A stretch of DNA of 64,000 nt from Kribbella pittospori (GCF_004331465.1 NZ_SJKB01000002.1:62001-126000), one strand, 5' to 3'; positions 19,818 through 29,386 are shown, counted from the stretch's first letter. Notes: generated by a model not told the origin, from the letters alone. Translations and numbers: made by a program.

Positions 19818-21608
19818 TCAGCCCGGGTAGACCGGAATGAACGGCAGGGCGTTCGCGTCGTCCTCCATCGCGGTCCAGGTCAGGTCGCGGGTCTGCCAGT
19901 GCACGTGCCCGTCGACGTCCTCGACCGCGGGCAGCGTGTCCTTGCTCGGGTTCGAGGCCAGCCGCTGGGTGATGAAGTCGGTGGACGCGCCGGGTAGCAA
20001 CTGGAGCTTGGAACCGTCCGGGTTGACCAGCCACGGCGCACGGTCGGCGTTGCTGGCCGAGCCCGAGGCCCCGGCGACCAGGACACCTTGCTTGTTCCAG
20101 GCCGCATCGGTCATGTCCGTGAGTGCCAGCTCGAGCTTGCGGAGGCTGCCGAGCAGCAACTGCTTGCCGTCCGGTCCGGTCTGGATCGCCCCGGTCTCGA
20201 CGTACGTCTTGCCGGTGGCCTTGGAGCGCATCACCAGCAGCGCCCGGACACCGTCCGGCGCCATCCGCAGCACCAGCGGGGTGTCGCCGCGGAAGCTGAC
20301 CGTCACGGCGGTGAGCTTCCCGTCCCGGTTGCGGACCCGCAGCCGCGGCGTCGCCTTGTCGGCCCGGTCCACGATCCACAGGTTGTCGTCGTTGTCGTAG
20401 CTCGGCCGCAGCACCGTGCCCACGGTCTTGATCGTGCGCAGGTCATCGGTCTTGTCGCTGTTGTCGGTGTTGTCCAGCGGACCGTAGGCGACCACCTTCT
20501 CGCCGTCGATCGTGGTCACGATCGCGCCCGAGTCCCCCCGCAGGTTCACGGCGAACGACTCGGCGATCTGCCCGTGCAGCAGGCTGGAGTCCAGCGGCCG
20601 GGCGGCGATGTCGGACGCCCCGTCGAGCCCCTCGACGCGCTGCACCCGGCCCTGCCGCAGGCCGTACAGCGTGGTCATCGCCCCACCGGGAATGGAGGGG
20701 TCGTACTGGCTGAAGTTGGTGAACGGCAGTACGTCGGGATCGTCCGGAAGCAGCGGTGCGCCGCCGACCGTGATCCGGGCCCGGAGGTTGATCTGGTTGA
20801 GCGTCCAGACGATCTGGGCGGCGAGCAGGTGCCGGTCCTGATCCCGGAGCGCGGCGGCCGTGTCGTTCAGCGCCACCGTGGCGACGCCGAACTCGACCGG
20901 GACGGACACCTGCACCTGGGTGCCGGGCGGGGCCAGCGACACGACGCCGTTGCCGAGGCTCTTGGTCGGGCCCTTCAGCAACTCCTGGATCAGCTGGGTC
21001 GCGGCCTGGCCCTGGGACTGGTTCACCGACAGGTAGACCGGGTCCGGGACGAGCAACTCCCGGCCGGGGTTGAAGAAGTACAGATCGCGCGGGGCCAGCT
21101 TGAGGTCCACCTGGTTGCTGCCCAGGTACACGCCGGGCGGCGCCGAAGCGACCCGCAACTGGCCGTCGACCTTGGCGACCTTGAACAGGAAGTCGGCCCG
21201 GTCGGCGCCGGGCGCCGCCGGAATCCACTCGCCCCGTTCGTCGACGGTCGCGATCTTCCGGGCGGTCAGCTTCACCCCACCGCCTGGCTGCGGGGCCACC
21301 GATCCGGGACGCTGGTCGTAGACGATCGTCTGCGTCTCGGGCTTCCAGGCCGCGGCCGCGTCGGCCGTCATGTACTGCCGGGCGACGTCGAAGGCCCGCG
21401 TGTCCGACATCGCCTCGAGGAACCCGTTCACCAGCTCCAGCTCGGTGAGGTTTTCCCGCGGCGGCTTCGCCTCGACGCCGACGCCGATCCCGCCCTGGGT
21501 CAGGCCCTCCCGGCTGCCCTGGCGGATATTCCCCTGCGTCGGGACGGTCGCGCACCCGGTGACCAGCAACGTCAGCGCCAGCACGACCACGAGCAGTCTG
21601 CGCCTCAC
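19818..21608 (-). CDS. lpqB: Lipoprotein LpqB
   Basis: 596-aa lipoprotein with lipobox VTGC (Cys19), a GerMN domain in the middle (DLYFFNPGRELLVPDPVYLS region) and a C-terminal LpqB beta-propeller-like domain. It is known to modulate the MtrB sensor in mycobacteria and Streptomyces (family knowledge). Its start overlaps the mtrB stop by 4 bp, so sensor and lipoprotein are coupled. Outer face of the membrane. Confidence 0.96.
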   Translation of the reverse strand: MRRRLLVVVLALTLLVTGCATVPTQGNIRQGSREGLTQGGIGVGVEAKPPRENLTELELVNGFLEAMSDTRAFDVARQYMTADAAAAWKPETQTIVYDQRPGSVAPQPGGGVKLTARKIATVDERGEWIPAAPGADRADFLFKVAKVDGQLRVASAPPGVYLGSNQVDLKLAPRDLYFFNPGRELLVPDPVYLSVNQSQGQAATQLIQELLKGPTKSLGNGVVSLAPPGTQVQVSVPVEFGVATVALNDTAAALRDQDRHLLAAQIVWTLNQINLRARITVGGAPLLPDDPDVLPFTNFSQYDPSIPGGAMTTLYGLRQGRVQRVEGLDGASDIAARPLDSSLLHGQIAESFAVNLRGDSGAIVTTIDGEKVVAYGPLDNTDNSDKTDDLRTIKTVGTVLRPSYDNDDNLWIVDRADKATPRLRVRNRDGKLTAVTVSFRGDTPLVLRMAPDGVRALLVMRSKATGKTYVETGAIQTGPDGKQLLLGSLRKLELALTDMTDAAWNKQGVLVAGASGSASNADRAPWLVNPDGSKLQLLPGASTDFITQRLASNPSKDTLPAVEDVDGHVHWQTRDLTWTAMEDDANALPFIPVYPG

Positions 21609-23134
21609 CGCTCCTCACCACCCGTCAGCTTCTGGTACGGCGCTCCGACGTCGACCAGCGACTTGTCGGAGACCACCCGGGTGGCGTCGGCGGGGCGGGC
21701 CGGCAGTGGCGATCCGGACAGCGTCACGTCCGGCCGCCGCGGCAGGGTGAGGCGGAAGTAGGCGCCTTCGCCCGGTGAACCCCAGGCGTCCAGCCGGCCA
21801 CCGTGCAGCCGTGCGTCCTCCAGCGCGATCGACAGGCCGAGGCCGGTCCCGCCGGTCGTCCGGGCGCGGGCCGGGTCGGCCCGCCAGAACCGGCTGAACA
21901 CCATCTCGGCCTCTTCGGCCCGGAAACCGACACCGTGGTCGCGGACCGCGACAGCGGCCGAGTCCTCGTCGCACGCGGTGCTGATCCGGATCGGCAGGCC
22001 CTCGCTGTGCTCGATGGCGTTGCCGATCAGGTTCCGCAGGATCCGCTCGATCCGGCGGGCGTCCACCTGCGCGCGGCACGGCTCCGGCATGTCCAGTTGC
22101 ACCTCGCAGCCCTTGCGCCGGAGCAGAGTCTCGTGGTTCTCGAGCACGCGGTTGACGATGTCGCGCAGGTCCACGTCCTCGAGGTCCAGAGCAGCCGCAC
22201 CGGCGTCGAACCTGCTGATCTCCAGCAGGTCCGCGAGCAGCTCCTCGAACCGGTTGAGCTCGTTCTGCAGCAGCTCGACCGAGCGGCGGCTGATCGGGTC
22301 GAACTGGTCCCGGCTCTCGTGCAGCAGGTCGGCGGCCATCCGGACCGTGGTCAGTGGAGTCCGCAGCTCGTGCGACACGTCGGAGACGAACCGGCGCTGC
22401 AGCCGGGACAGCTCCTCCAGCCGCCGGATCTGCCGCTGCAGGTTGCTGGCCATCTTGTTGAAGGAGACCGCCAGCCGGGCCAGGTCGTCAGTACCGCGGA
22501 CCTGCATCCGCTCCTCGAGCTTGCCTGCCGCCAGCCGCTCCGCGATCCGCCGCGCCATCCGGACCGGGGTGACCACCTGACGGGTGACCAGCCACGCCAC
22601 CGCGCCGAGCAGCACGACCAGCAGCAGTCCGGCGGTGACCAGCGCGCGCTGGACGACGTCGAGCGTCTCCTGCTGCGCGGTGAGCGGGAAGAGGAAGTAG
22701 ACGGCGTACCGGTCGCCGGTCGAGTTCACCCGGAGCTGCGATCCCATCACCAGCCCGGGGACGCTGGGCCCGTCGCGGTAGTTGATCAGCGTGTAGGTGT
22801 CCCACAGCTTGGAGTCGTCGCTCATCACCGAAGAGGCCAGCGGCTGCGGGATGGAGTCGCTGTCGACCAGTCCGGTGTAGCGGATCGCGTTCGATGTGGC
22901 AGTGTCGGTCGGCACGAGCAGAACGTCGTACAGGCCGGGGCGGTTAGTGCCGAGGACCAGTTCGGACAGCTGCTGGTTGATCGTGGTGGGGTCGGCGGCG
23001 TTGATCGTGTTGGACAGCGAGGTCAGCTGCGCCCGCGCCTCCGCCTGCGCGCTGTCACGACGGGACTCCAGCACACCGTCGGTGACCTGACTCATCATCA
23101 CCCAGCCGACCAAGAGCAGTACGACGGTCGACAT
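21605..23134 (-). CDS. mtrB: Sensor histidine kinase MtrB (start uncertain, extends upstream)
   Basis: Membrane kinase of the MtrAB system that senses envelope/septal status and phosphorylates MtrA. The coordinates cover the first ATG (509 aa): remainder of TM1, extracellular domain, TM2 near 165-185, HAMP, HisKA with phospho-acceptor His255 (SDVSHELRTP), then N, G1 and G2 boxes (NLIGNAIEH, DHGVGF, GGTGLGLS). The reading frame stays open and family-like upstream, encoding TRWLPQPYAPW-type and DIWRRSIQARIVTGTLL segments, but has no ATG, GTG or TTG back to the stop at 23443-23441. A CTG at 23386 overlaps the mtrA stop. Overlaps lpqB by 4 bp. Confidence 0.95.
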   Translation of the reverse strand: MSTVVLLLVGWVMMSQVTDGVLESRRDSAQAEARAQLTSLSNTINAADPTTINQQLSELVLGTNRPGLYDVLLVPTDTATSNAIRYTGLVDSDSIPQPLASSVMSDDSKLWDTYTLINYRDGPSVPGLVMGSQLRVNSTGDRYAVYFLFPLTAQQETLDVVQRALVTAGLLLVVLLGAVAWLVTRQVVTPVRMARRIAERLAAGKLEERMQVRGTDDLARLAVSFNKMASNLQRQIRRLEELSRLQRRFVSDVSHELRTPLTTVRMAADLLHESRDQFDPISRRSVELLQNELNRFEELLADLLEISRFDAGAAALDLEDVDLRDIVNRVLENHETLLRRKGCEVQLDMPEPCRAQVDARRIERILRNLIGNAIEHSEGLPIRISTACDEDSAAVAVRDHGVGFRAEEAEMVFSRFWRADPARARTTGGTGLGLSIALEDARLHGGRLDAWGSPGEGAYFRLTLPRRPDVTLSGSPLPARPADATRVVSDKSLVDVGAPYQKLTGGEER

Positions 23135-23382
23135 CAGCAGGGTGCCGGTGACGATCCGGGCCTGGATGGACCGCCGCCAGATGTCCGGCCAGTGCTTGGG
23201 GTGCGTCCGCCAGAGCGGCTGCGGGTAGGCAGGCCAATCAGCCGCGGCGGCGGTGAGCTCCAGCTCCGTCCCGCGGGTCTCGGCCCCGTCCTGCTCGGGA
23301 AGGGCCGGCTGCTGCTCCGGCCCCGGCGTCGTTGCCGGGGCGTCGGCGACAGCCTGCGACTCCGGGTCGCGTCCGTACTCGA

Positions 23383-24081
23383 TCAGTCCGCACCCGCCTT
23401 GTAACCGACACCGCGGACCGTGACCACGATCTCGGGGTGCTCAGGGTCCTTCTCGATCTTGGAGCGCAGCCGCTGCACGTGCACGTTGACCAGCCGGGTG
23501 TCGGCCGCGTGCCGGTAGCCCCAGACCTGCTCCAGCAGCACCTCGCGGGTGAACACCTGCCAGGGCTTGGAGGCCAGGCAGACCAGCAGATCGAACTCCA
23601 GCGGAGTCAGCTGGATGGTCTCCCCGGCCCGCTTCACCGAGTGCCCGGCCACGTCGATGGTGAGGTCGCCGATGGTCAGCGACTCCGGCCCCGGCTCGTC
23701 CATCCGGCGCAGCCGGGCCCGGATCCGGGCCACCAGCTCCTTCGGCTTGAACGGCTTGACCACGTAGTCGTCGGCACCGGACTCCAGGCCCAGCACGACG
23801 TCGACGGTGTCGCTCTTGGCCGTCAGCATGACGATCGGTACGCCGGACTCGGCCCGGATCGCCCGGCAGACGTCGATGCCGTCCATGCCGGGCAGCATCA
23901 GGTCGAGCAGCACCAGGTCCGGTTTGAACTCCCGGAACGCCGGTACCGCTTTGTCACCGGTTGCGCACAGATAGGTGTCGTAGCCCTCGTTGCGCAGCAC
24001 GATGCTGAGCATCTCCGACAACGCAGTGTCGTCGTCGACGATGAGGATGCGGCCCCGCATCGTCCGGTTGCCTTCTGCCAC
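23383..24081 (-). CDS. mtrA: Response regulator MtrA
   Basis: 232-aa OmpR/PhoB-type regulator. Receiver domain with acidic pocket Asp16-18 and phospho-acceptor Asp60 (LVLLDLMLPG), conserved Lys in VVKPFKPKEL; C-terminal winged helix with LTPLEFDLL and VWGYRHAADTRLVNVHVQRL. MtrA controls cell division, envelope and developmental genes in actinobacteria. An alternative start at the internal Met8 (24060) is possible. The gene runs into mtrB; upstream is a 235-bp divergent promoter region with tandem direct repeats. Confidence 0.98.
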   Translation of the reverse strand: MAEGNRTMRGRILIVDDDTALSEMLSIVLRNEGYDTYLCATGDKAVPAFREFKPDLVLLDLMLPGMDGIDVCRAIRAESGVPIVMLTAKSDTVDVVLGLESGADDYVVKPFKPKELVARIRARLRRMDEPGPESLTIGDLTIDVAGHSVKRAGETIQLTPLEFDLLVCLASKPWQVFTREVLLEQVWGYRHAADTRLVNVHVQRLRSKIEKDPEHPEIVVTVRGVGYKAGAD

Positions 24082-24231
24082 GCCCTGCTCCTTGCCGTCC
24101 GATCGTTGTGCGCCCAGCGGATGCTGACCGTACGCACTACGGATAGTGTCCCATTCCCCGGGTAGTGCACACGCCGGATCGCCGAGTGACCCCGAGTTGG
24201 GCTGTGATCATGGTGCACTGCGGGTGTCCAA

Positions 24232-24260
24232 GACAACTCTGGGACAACTCTGGGGACAAG
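24232..24260. repeat. Tandem 11-bp direct repeats between mtrA and the divergent membrane gene
   Basis: GACAACTCTGG at 24232-24242 is repeated without gap at 24243-24253, followed by a partial copy GACAAG at 24255-24260. The 11-bp period places the copies on one face of the helix, as for a response-regulator or similar dimer. No binding protein is known from sequence. Confidence 0.55.
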
Positions 24261-24316
24261 CTTCTGAGGATCACACGTCGGTGTGCGGCCGACGGTTCAG
24301 CGGGGACGGGAGGTGG

Positions 24317-25348
24317 ATGGTGGCCAAGCAGACAGCCGGCGATATCACGCTGCACGAAGGTACGGCGACGGAGCCGCTGCGGCCCTGGCTGCCCGCGGAC
24401 CTGCTCGACAACGCGGCCCGGACCATCTCCGACAACAAGACGATCATGCTGGGCCTCCCGGTCCTTGCGGCCATCGCACTGATCGCGGTCCAGGCCGTGC
24501 TGACGGAGGTCGCCGTACCTGGTGGTCTGGGTGGGTTCTTCGGGTCCGATGACCCGTTCCAGCAGGCCGGTGCGGCGTTGCTGCTCACCTACGGCGTCCA
24601 GCTGGTCCTGTTCACCGTGGTGTCGAGCATGATGGCCGGGATCATCGCCCTGGCCGCCGTGCGGAGCCAGTTGGCGCATCGCGTCGGGCCGCGCGAACTG
24701 CTGCGGCTGGTCCGGCCGTCGCTGCCCGCACTGGCAGCTGTCGGGCTGCTGCAGTCGCTGTCGTTCGTCATCCTGATCGCCGGTTGGGGTCTGGCGGTGT
24801 TCGGTATCGGCTCCGGCACGGACGCGGCGATCTCCTCCGACGTGGCCGGTGCGGTGGCGATAGTGCTGGTGCTGGTCGGTGCTGTGCTCGTGCTGATCTT
24901 CGGCATCCGCCTGGTGCTGGCGGGGACCGTCGTACTGATGGAGGGCCGGCGCGCACCCGACATCGGCCTCTACATCCCTGTCAGGGTGGGGATCTGGGGT
25001 TCGCTGAAGCGTTCCTGGCGGCTGGTGAAGGGCAAGTTCTGGCGGGTGTTCGGCATCCTGCTGTTCGGCGGTCTGGTGGTCAACATCGTCGGGTACGCCT
25101 TGCAGTTCGGGGTGACCACGCTGGTGCTCACGGTCGGCTCGTGGGCCGACAGCAGCGACGGCACCGGCGCGACTGTGGCCGCTGTGGTGATCGGTGTGGC
25201 GGCAGGGGTCGCGACCGCCATGACGCTGATCGCCAGTCTGGCCTTCATGTCCGCCGTCCAGGCCCTGATCTACCTGGATCTGCGGGTCCGGCGAGAAGGC
25301 CTCGACCTGTGGATGCGTCCGGTCCTGCGGCCAGGAGGTACGCCGTGA
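24317..25348 (+). CDS. Polytopic membrane protein (glycerophosphodiester phosphodiesterase membrane-domain-like)
   Basis: 343 aa with about six hydrophobic segments and a short cytoplasmic N terminus. The arrangement resembles the integral membrane domain seen at the N terminus of some glycerophosphodiester phosphodiesterases, but no catalytic domain is attached. Start ATG at 24317 preceded by GGGAGG (a GTG at 24320 is equally spaced). It opens the operon leading to DUF4129, DUF4350, MoxR and DUF58, overlapping the next gene by 4 bp. Function unknown. Confidence 0.82.
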   Translation: MVAKQTAGDITLHEGTATEPLRPWLPADLLDNAARTISDNKTIMLGLPVLAAIALIAVQAVLTEVAVPGGLGGFFGSDDPFQQAGAALLLTYGVQLVLFTVVSSMMAGIIALAAVRSQLAHRVGPRELLRLVRPSLPALAAVGLLQSLSFVILIAGWGLAVFGIGSGTDAAISSDVAGAVAIVLVLVGAVLVLIFGIRLVLAGTVVLMEGRRAPDIGLYIPVRVGIWGSLKRSWRLVKGKFWRVFGILLFGGLVVNIVGYALQFGVTTLVLTVGSWADSSDGTGATVAAVVIGVAAGVATAMTLIASLAFMSAVQALIYLDLRVRREGLDLWMRPVLRPGGTP

Positions 25349-25983
25349 TCGCTGTGTTCCTCGAGGAACCCCCGGTGGACATCGGCCGGGACCAGGCGGC
25401 TGCCGAGGCGGCCCAGGAGTTGTCGAAGTCGGCGTACCGGCAGTCCGGTGGCTCACTGATCGAGAAGGCGCTCAACAAGGTCATGCAGTGGATCGGCGAC
25501 ATGCTGGACAGCCTCAGCGGTTCCTCCCCCAACGGGCACGCCGGTCTGGTCATGCTGATCGTCCTGCTCGCGCTCATCGTCGTCGTGGTGCTGTGGCGGG
25601 CCGGCGTACTCCGGACCAGTCATCGGGAGAAGCAGACGGTCTTCGACACCTCCAGACCACGGACAGCGGCCGAGTACCGCGCTCAGGCGGAGCGGGAGGC
25701 GGCGTCCGGGGACTACGCGCACGCCATCCGTAGCCGCTTCCGCGCCTGCGTGGCAGAGCTGACCGAGCGCACGATCCTGGACGATCGCGCCGGGCGGACG
25801 GCGTACGAGGTGGTCGCCGACGCAGGCCGCGCGACACCGGCATTGCGGGAACCACTGCAGCCGGCTGCACTCGCGTTCACCGAGGTTGTCTACGGCAACC
25901 GTCCGGGTACACCGGAGCGGTACGCCGCAGTCGTCGCCGCTGACGACGCTGCCCGGACTGCTCGGGTCATGGTGAGTGCGTGA
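25345..25983 (+). CDS. DUF4129 domain protein
   Basis: 212 aa starting at a GTG that overlaps the preceding TGA (GTGA), with an ideal AGGAGG 6 bases upstream. One membrane helix at about residues 62-85 (VMLIVLLALIVVVVLW), then a cytoplasmic DUF4129 domain (AAEYRAQAEREAASGDYAHA onward). DUF4129 proteins sit with MoxR ATPases and DUF58 proteins; some relatives are transglutaminase-associated. Role presumably structural or as part of a MoxR-handled membrane complex (inference). Confidence 0.85.
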   Translation: MIAVFLEEPPVDIGRDQAAAEAAQELSKSAYRQSGGSLIEKALNKVMQWIGDMLDSLSGSSPNGHAGLVMLIVLLALIVVVVLWRAGVLRTSHREKQTVFDTSRPRTAAEYRAQAEREAASGDYAHAIRSRFRACVAELTERTILDDRAGRTAYEVVADAGRATPALREPLQPAALAFTEVVYGNRPGTPERYAAVVAADDAARTARVMVSA

Positions 25984-27122
25984 GTACTGCAGTAGGGCGG
26001 AGTGCTGGCGAGAGTTGGCGGGCGCTGCGGACGCCACTGCTCGTGACCGGGGTGATTGTGCTGGCGGCGATCGTCGTACTGATCGCCACGACCGCACGGA
26101 CTTCTGGGCCGTTCAGCCCGGACTCCACGGAGCCGGAGGGCGCGCGGGCGCTGGCGACGCTGCTGGGCAACCACGGTGTGAAGGTGACCGGCACCGACGT
26201 ACTGGACGACGCTGTCCAGCCGGCCAGCGGCAAGACGCTGCTCATCGGTCCTGAGGGCCAGCTCGACCGCTTCGACTGGCAGCGGATCGCGGACGCCGGG
26301 TGGAGCCATGTCGTTCTGATCCGTCCCGGCACCAGAGCGCTGGAGGTCCTGGCACCGGGTGTGGAGGACAACGGACAGATCCTGGCCTCGGACAGTCGCC
26401 AGCCGAACTGCGATCTGCCTGCCGCAGTGAAGGCCGGGACCGTGACTGTCGGCGGATCGACGTACTCCGCACCGGACGGCGCGCAGGCGTGCTACGGCGA
26501 CGGCATCAACAACACGGTGATCCGGATGGAGTCGGGCGGCCGGATCGTCGACGTCGTGGGTACGACCCGCTCGTTCACCAACGAGCAGCTCGCAGAAGAC
26601 GGCAACGCGGCCCTGGCGCTCAACCTGATCGGCACGGACCGGGAGCTGACCTGGTACCTGCCGCAGTGGGAGTCGAGCGGATTCGGCGACGACAACGAGG
26701 ACGGCCCTCCACTGGTCCCGCCGGACATCCGCTACATCGGGTGGGCGCTGGCGTTCGCCGTACTTGTAGTGGCGTTGTGGCGGGGCCGACGGCTCGGCCC
26801 GGTGGTCGCGGAGCGGTTGCCGGTCATCGTGCACGCTGCCGAGACCACAGAGGGCCGGGCACGGCTGTATCGGCGCTCACGAGCCAGAGACCGCGCTGCG
26901 GCCGCACTGCGCGAGTCGGCGCTCGGCAAGCTCCACAAGGCGCACGGCATCCCCCGGCGGGCCGATCCGTCGGCTGTCGTGGCGACAGTGGCGGCCCGGA
27001 CCGGCCGGGACCCGGCCATGCTGTACGAACTCCTCTACGGCCTCCCACCGCTCAGCGACGCCGCTCTGATGTCCTTGTCCCATGAACTCGACGCACTGAC
27101 GCAGGAGGTACGACACCCGTGA
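25980..27122 (+). CDS. DUF4350 domain membrane protein
   Basis: 380 aa beginning at a GTG overlapping the DUF4129 stop. N-terminal membrane helix (LLVTGVIVLAAIVVLIATTA), a central extracellular DUF4350 domain (about 45-235) with a glutamine-amidotransferase-like alpha/beta pattern, and a second helix near 255 (IGWALAFAVLVVALW) followed by a basic cytoplasmic tail. Function unknown; always seen near MoxR/DUF58 in actinobacteria. Overlaps moxR by 4 bp. Confidence 0.86.
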   Translation: MSTAVGRSAGESWRALRTPLLVTGVIVLAAIVVLIATTARTSGPFSPDSTEPEGARALATLLGNHGVKVTGTDVLDDAVQPASGKTLLIGPEGQLDRFDWQRIADAGWSHVVLIRPGTRALEVLAPGVEDNGQILASDSRQPNCDLPAAVKAGTVTVGGSTYSAPDGAQACYGDGINNTVIRMESGGRIVDVVGTTRSFTNEQLAEDGNAALALNLIGTDRELTWYLPQWESSGFGDDNEDGPPLVPPDIRYIGWALAFAVLVVALWRGRRLGPVVAERLPVIVHAAETTEGRARLYRRSRARDRAAAALRESALGKLHKAHGIPRRADPSAVVATVAARTGRDPAMLYELLYGLPPLSDAALMSLSHELDALTQEVRHP

Positions 27123-28090
27123 CGACTACCGAGGTCAGCGCCGACCAGGCCAGGCAGGCGCTGGTCGCGCTGCGGACCGAGATCGGCAAGGCGGTGGTCG
27201 GTCAGGATACCGCGGTGACCGCACTGGTACTCGCCCTGCTCTGCCGCGGCCACGTGCTGCTGGAGGGCGTGCCCGGTACGGCGAAGACGCTGATGGTGCG
27301 CGCGTTGTCGATGGCGATGCGGCTGGACACCAAGCGGGTGCAGTTCACGCCGGACCTGATGCCCGGTGACGTGACCGGATCACTCGTGTACGACGCGAAG
27401 AGCAGCGAGTTCGAGTTCCGGCCGGGTCCGGTGTTCACCAACATCATGCTCGCCGACGAGATCAACCGGACCCCACCGAAGACCCAGGCGGCGTTGCTGG
27501 AGGCGATGGAGGAACGGCAGGTCACCGTCGACGGCGTACCGCGGATGCTGCCGGTGCCGTTCGTCGTCGCCGCGACGCAGAACCCGATCGAGTACGAGGG
27601 CACGTATCCGTTGCCCGAGGCCCAGTTGGACCGGTTCCTGCTGAAGGTGACGCTCGACATCCCGCCGCGCGACGCGGAGATCGCCGTCCTCGCTCGGCAT
27701 GCACAGGGCTTCGACCCGCGCGACCTGGCTGCTGCCGGTCTGCGTCCGGTCGCTGGACCGGAGGACCTTGCCGCCGGTCAGGCCGCCGTACGCCGGGTCT
27801 CGGTCCGGGAGGACGTGCTCGCGTACGTCGTGGATCTGTGCCGGGCGACGCGACAGTCGCCGTCACTGCAGCTCGGGGTGTCGCCGCGAGGCGCTACCGC
27901 CCTCCTGGCAGTGTCCAGGGCATGGGCGTGGCTGTCCGGTCGGGACTACGTGATTCCGGACGATGTGAAGGCGATGGCACGTCCTTGCCTTCGGCATCGG
28001 GTGCAGGTGCGTCCGGAGGCCGAGCTCGAAGGCGTCAGCGCGGACGCGGTGCTGGAGAGCGTCCTGGCGACCGTACCGGTGCCCCGATAG
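27119..28090 (+). CDS. MoxR-family AAA ATPase
   Basis: 323-aa AAA_3 ATPase that acts as a chaperone-like remodeller in assembly of membrane or metalloprotein complexes. Walker A GVPGTAKT (50-57), Walker B MLADEINRTPPKTQAALLEAM, and sensor ATQNPIEYEGTYPLPEAQLDRF are all intact. GTG start overlaps the DUF4350 stop (GTGA). The next gene, DUF58, is the usual partner. Confidence 0.95.
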   Translation: MTTTEVSADQARQALVALRTEIGKAVVGQDTAVTALVLALLCRGHVLLEGVPGTAKTLMVRALSMAMRLDTKRVQFTPDLMPGDVTGSLVYDAKSSEFEFRPGPVFTNIMLADEINRTPPKTQAALLEAMEERQVTVDGVPRMLPVPFVVAATQNPIEYEGTYPLPEAQLDRFLLKVTLDIPPRDAEIAVLARHAQGFDPRDLAAAGLRPVAGPEDLAAGQAAVRRVSVREDVLAYVVDLCRATRQSPSLQLGVSPRGATALLAVSRAWAWLSGRDYVIPDDVKAMARPCLRHRVQVRPEAELEGVSADAVLESVLATVPVPR

Positions 28091-28093
28091 CTC

Positions 28094-29386
28094 ATGGTGC
28101 TCACATACAGGGCCGCTCTGCTGGCCGCAGCCGGAGTCCTCTTCGTCGCTCTGGCGATGCCGAGCTGGGGTGGCGTCGGTCTGGTCGTCGCGGTCGTTGT
28201 TGTGGTGTGCGTGGTGGACATGTTGCTGGCCGGTTCGCCTCGGCGACTGCAGTTGAGCCGCGAGGGCGACACCGCCGTACGACTGGGTGAGCACGCTGCG
28301 GTGAACCTGCTGGTGGCCAATCCGGGTCGGCGGGTGCGTGGTCTGTTGCGTGATGCGTGGCCGCCGTCGGCCGGAGTACTGGATCCGCCACACAAGCTGA
28401 ACCTGCCGCACGGGGAGCGGCGACGGCTGACGACCAATCTGCTGCCGACGCGGCGCGGGGACCGGCAGGCGGATCGGGTGACGATCAGGTCGATCGGTCC
28501 GCTCGGTTTCGCGGGCCGGCAGGGGTCGCACCGGGTGCAGTGGACGGTCCGGGCGTTGCCGCCGTTCAAGAGTCGCAAGCACCTGCCGTCGCGGCTGGCG
28601 CGGTTGCGGGAGCTGGACGGGCGGACCGCTCTGCTGGTGCGGGGTCAGGGCACCGAGTTCGACTCGCTGCGTGACTATGTGCCGGGTGACGACGTACGCA
28701 GCATCGACTGGCGTGCGACGGCCCGTCGCGGCAACGTCGTACTGCGGACCTGGCGGCCGGAGCGCGATCGCCAGGTCGCCATCGTGATCGACTCCGGCCG
28801 GATGTCAGCCGGACGAGTCGGCGACGCACCGCGGCTCGACCACGCAATGGACGCGGCACTCCTGCTGGCCGCGCTCGCGACCCGGGCCGGTGACCGGGTT
28901 TCCTTGCTGGCTTGCGATTCCGCGGTCCGGGCCGACGTACGACGTCCCGCGCCGGAGGACGTGCTGCCGTCGTTCGTGAACGCGTTGGCGAACGTCGAGG
29001 CTGAGCTCGTCCAGACCGATTTCCGCGTCGTCGTGTCCCAGGTGCTCGAGCGGTTAGGCCAGCGTTCTCTCGTCGTACTGCTGACAGGCTTGGACCCGGC
29101 GGTGATCGAGGAGTCCCTCCTCCCCGTCATCGGCCCACTGCTCCGCCGTCACGTCATCGTCCTCGCGTCGGTCGCCGACCCCCGCCTCACCGAACTCGAG
29201 TCCACCCGCTCCGACCTCCCCGAGGTCTACGGCGCCGCCTCCGCCGCCCGAACCCGCCTCGACCGAGAACGCGTAACCGCCGTCCTCACCCGAGCCGGCG
29301 TCACCGTCCTCGACGAAAACCCAGACACCATAGCCCCAGCCCTAGCCGACACCTACCTGGCGTTGAAGAAGGCCGGCCGCCTGTAA
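28094..29386 (+). CDS. DUF58 domain protein (vWA-like, MoxR partner)
   Basis: 430 aa. Two N-terminal hydrophobic helices (about 5-55) and a cytoplasmic DUF58/vWA-like domain with the hallmark DYVPGDDVRSIDWRATARRG segment and a MIDAS-like VIDSGRMSAG. Predicted to be the substrate adaptor of the MoxR ATPase. Starts 3 bp after moxR. Ends exactly where the convergent SRPBCC-VOC gene ends (no intergenic bases), so the accessory region begins abruptly here. Confidence 0.9.
   Translation: MVLTYRAALLAAAGVLFVALAMPSWGGVGLVVAVVVVVCVVDMLLAGSPRRLQLSREGDTAVRLGEHAAVNLLVANPGRRVRGLLRDAWPPSAGVLDPPHKLNLPHGERRRLTTNLLPTRRGDRQADRVTIRSIGPLGFAGRQGSHRVQWTVRALPPFKSRKHLPSRLARLRELDGRTALLVRGQGTEFDSLRDYVPGDDVRSIDWRATARRGNVVLRTWRPERDRQVAIVIDSGRMSAGRVGDAPRLDHAMDAALLLAALATRAGDRVSLLACDSAVRADVRRPAPEDVLPSFVNALANVEAELVQTDFRVVVSQVLERLGQRSLVVLLTGLDPAVIEESLLPVIGPLLRRHVIVLASVADPRLTELESTRSDLPEVYGAASAARTRLDRERVTAVLTRAGVTVLDENPDTIAPALADTYLALKKAGRL

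Noticed and set aside
21605..23134. mtrB as a truncated pseudogene
   Set aside because: All kinase motifs are intact and the upstream frame stays open with family-like sequence; a start-codon problem is more likely than decay.
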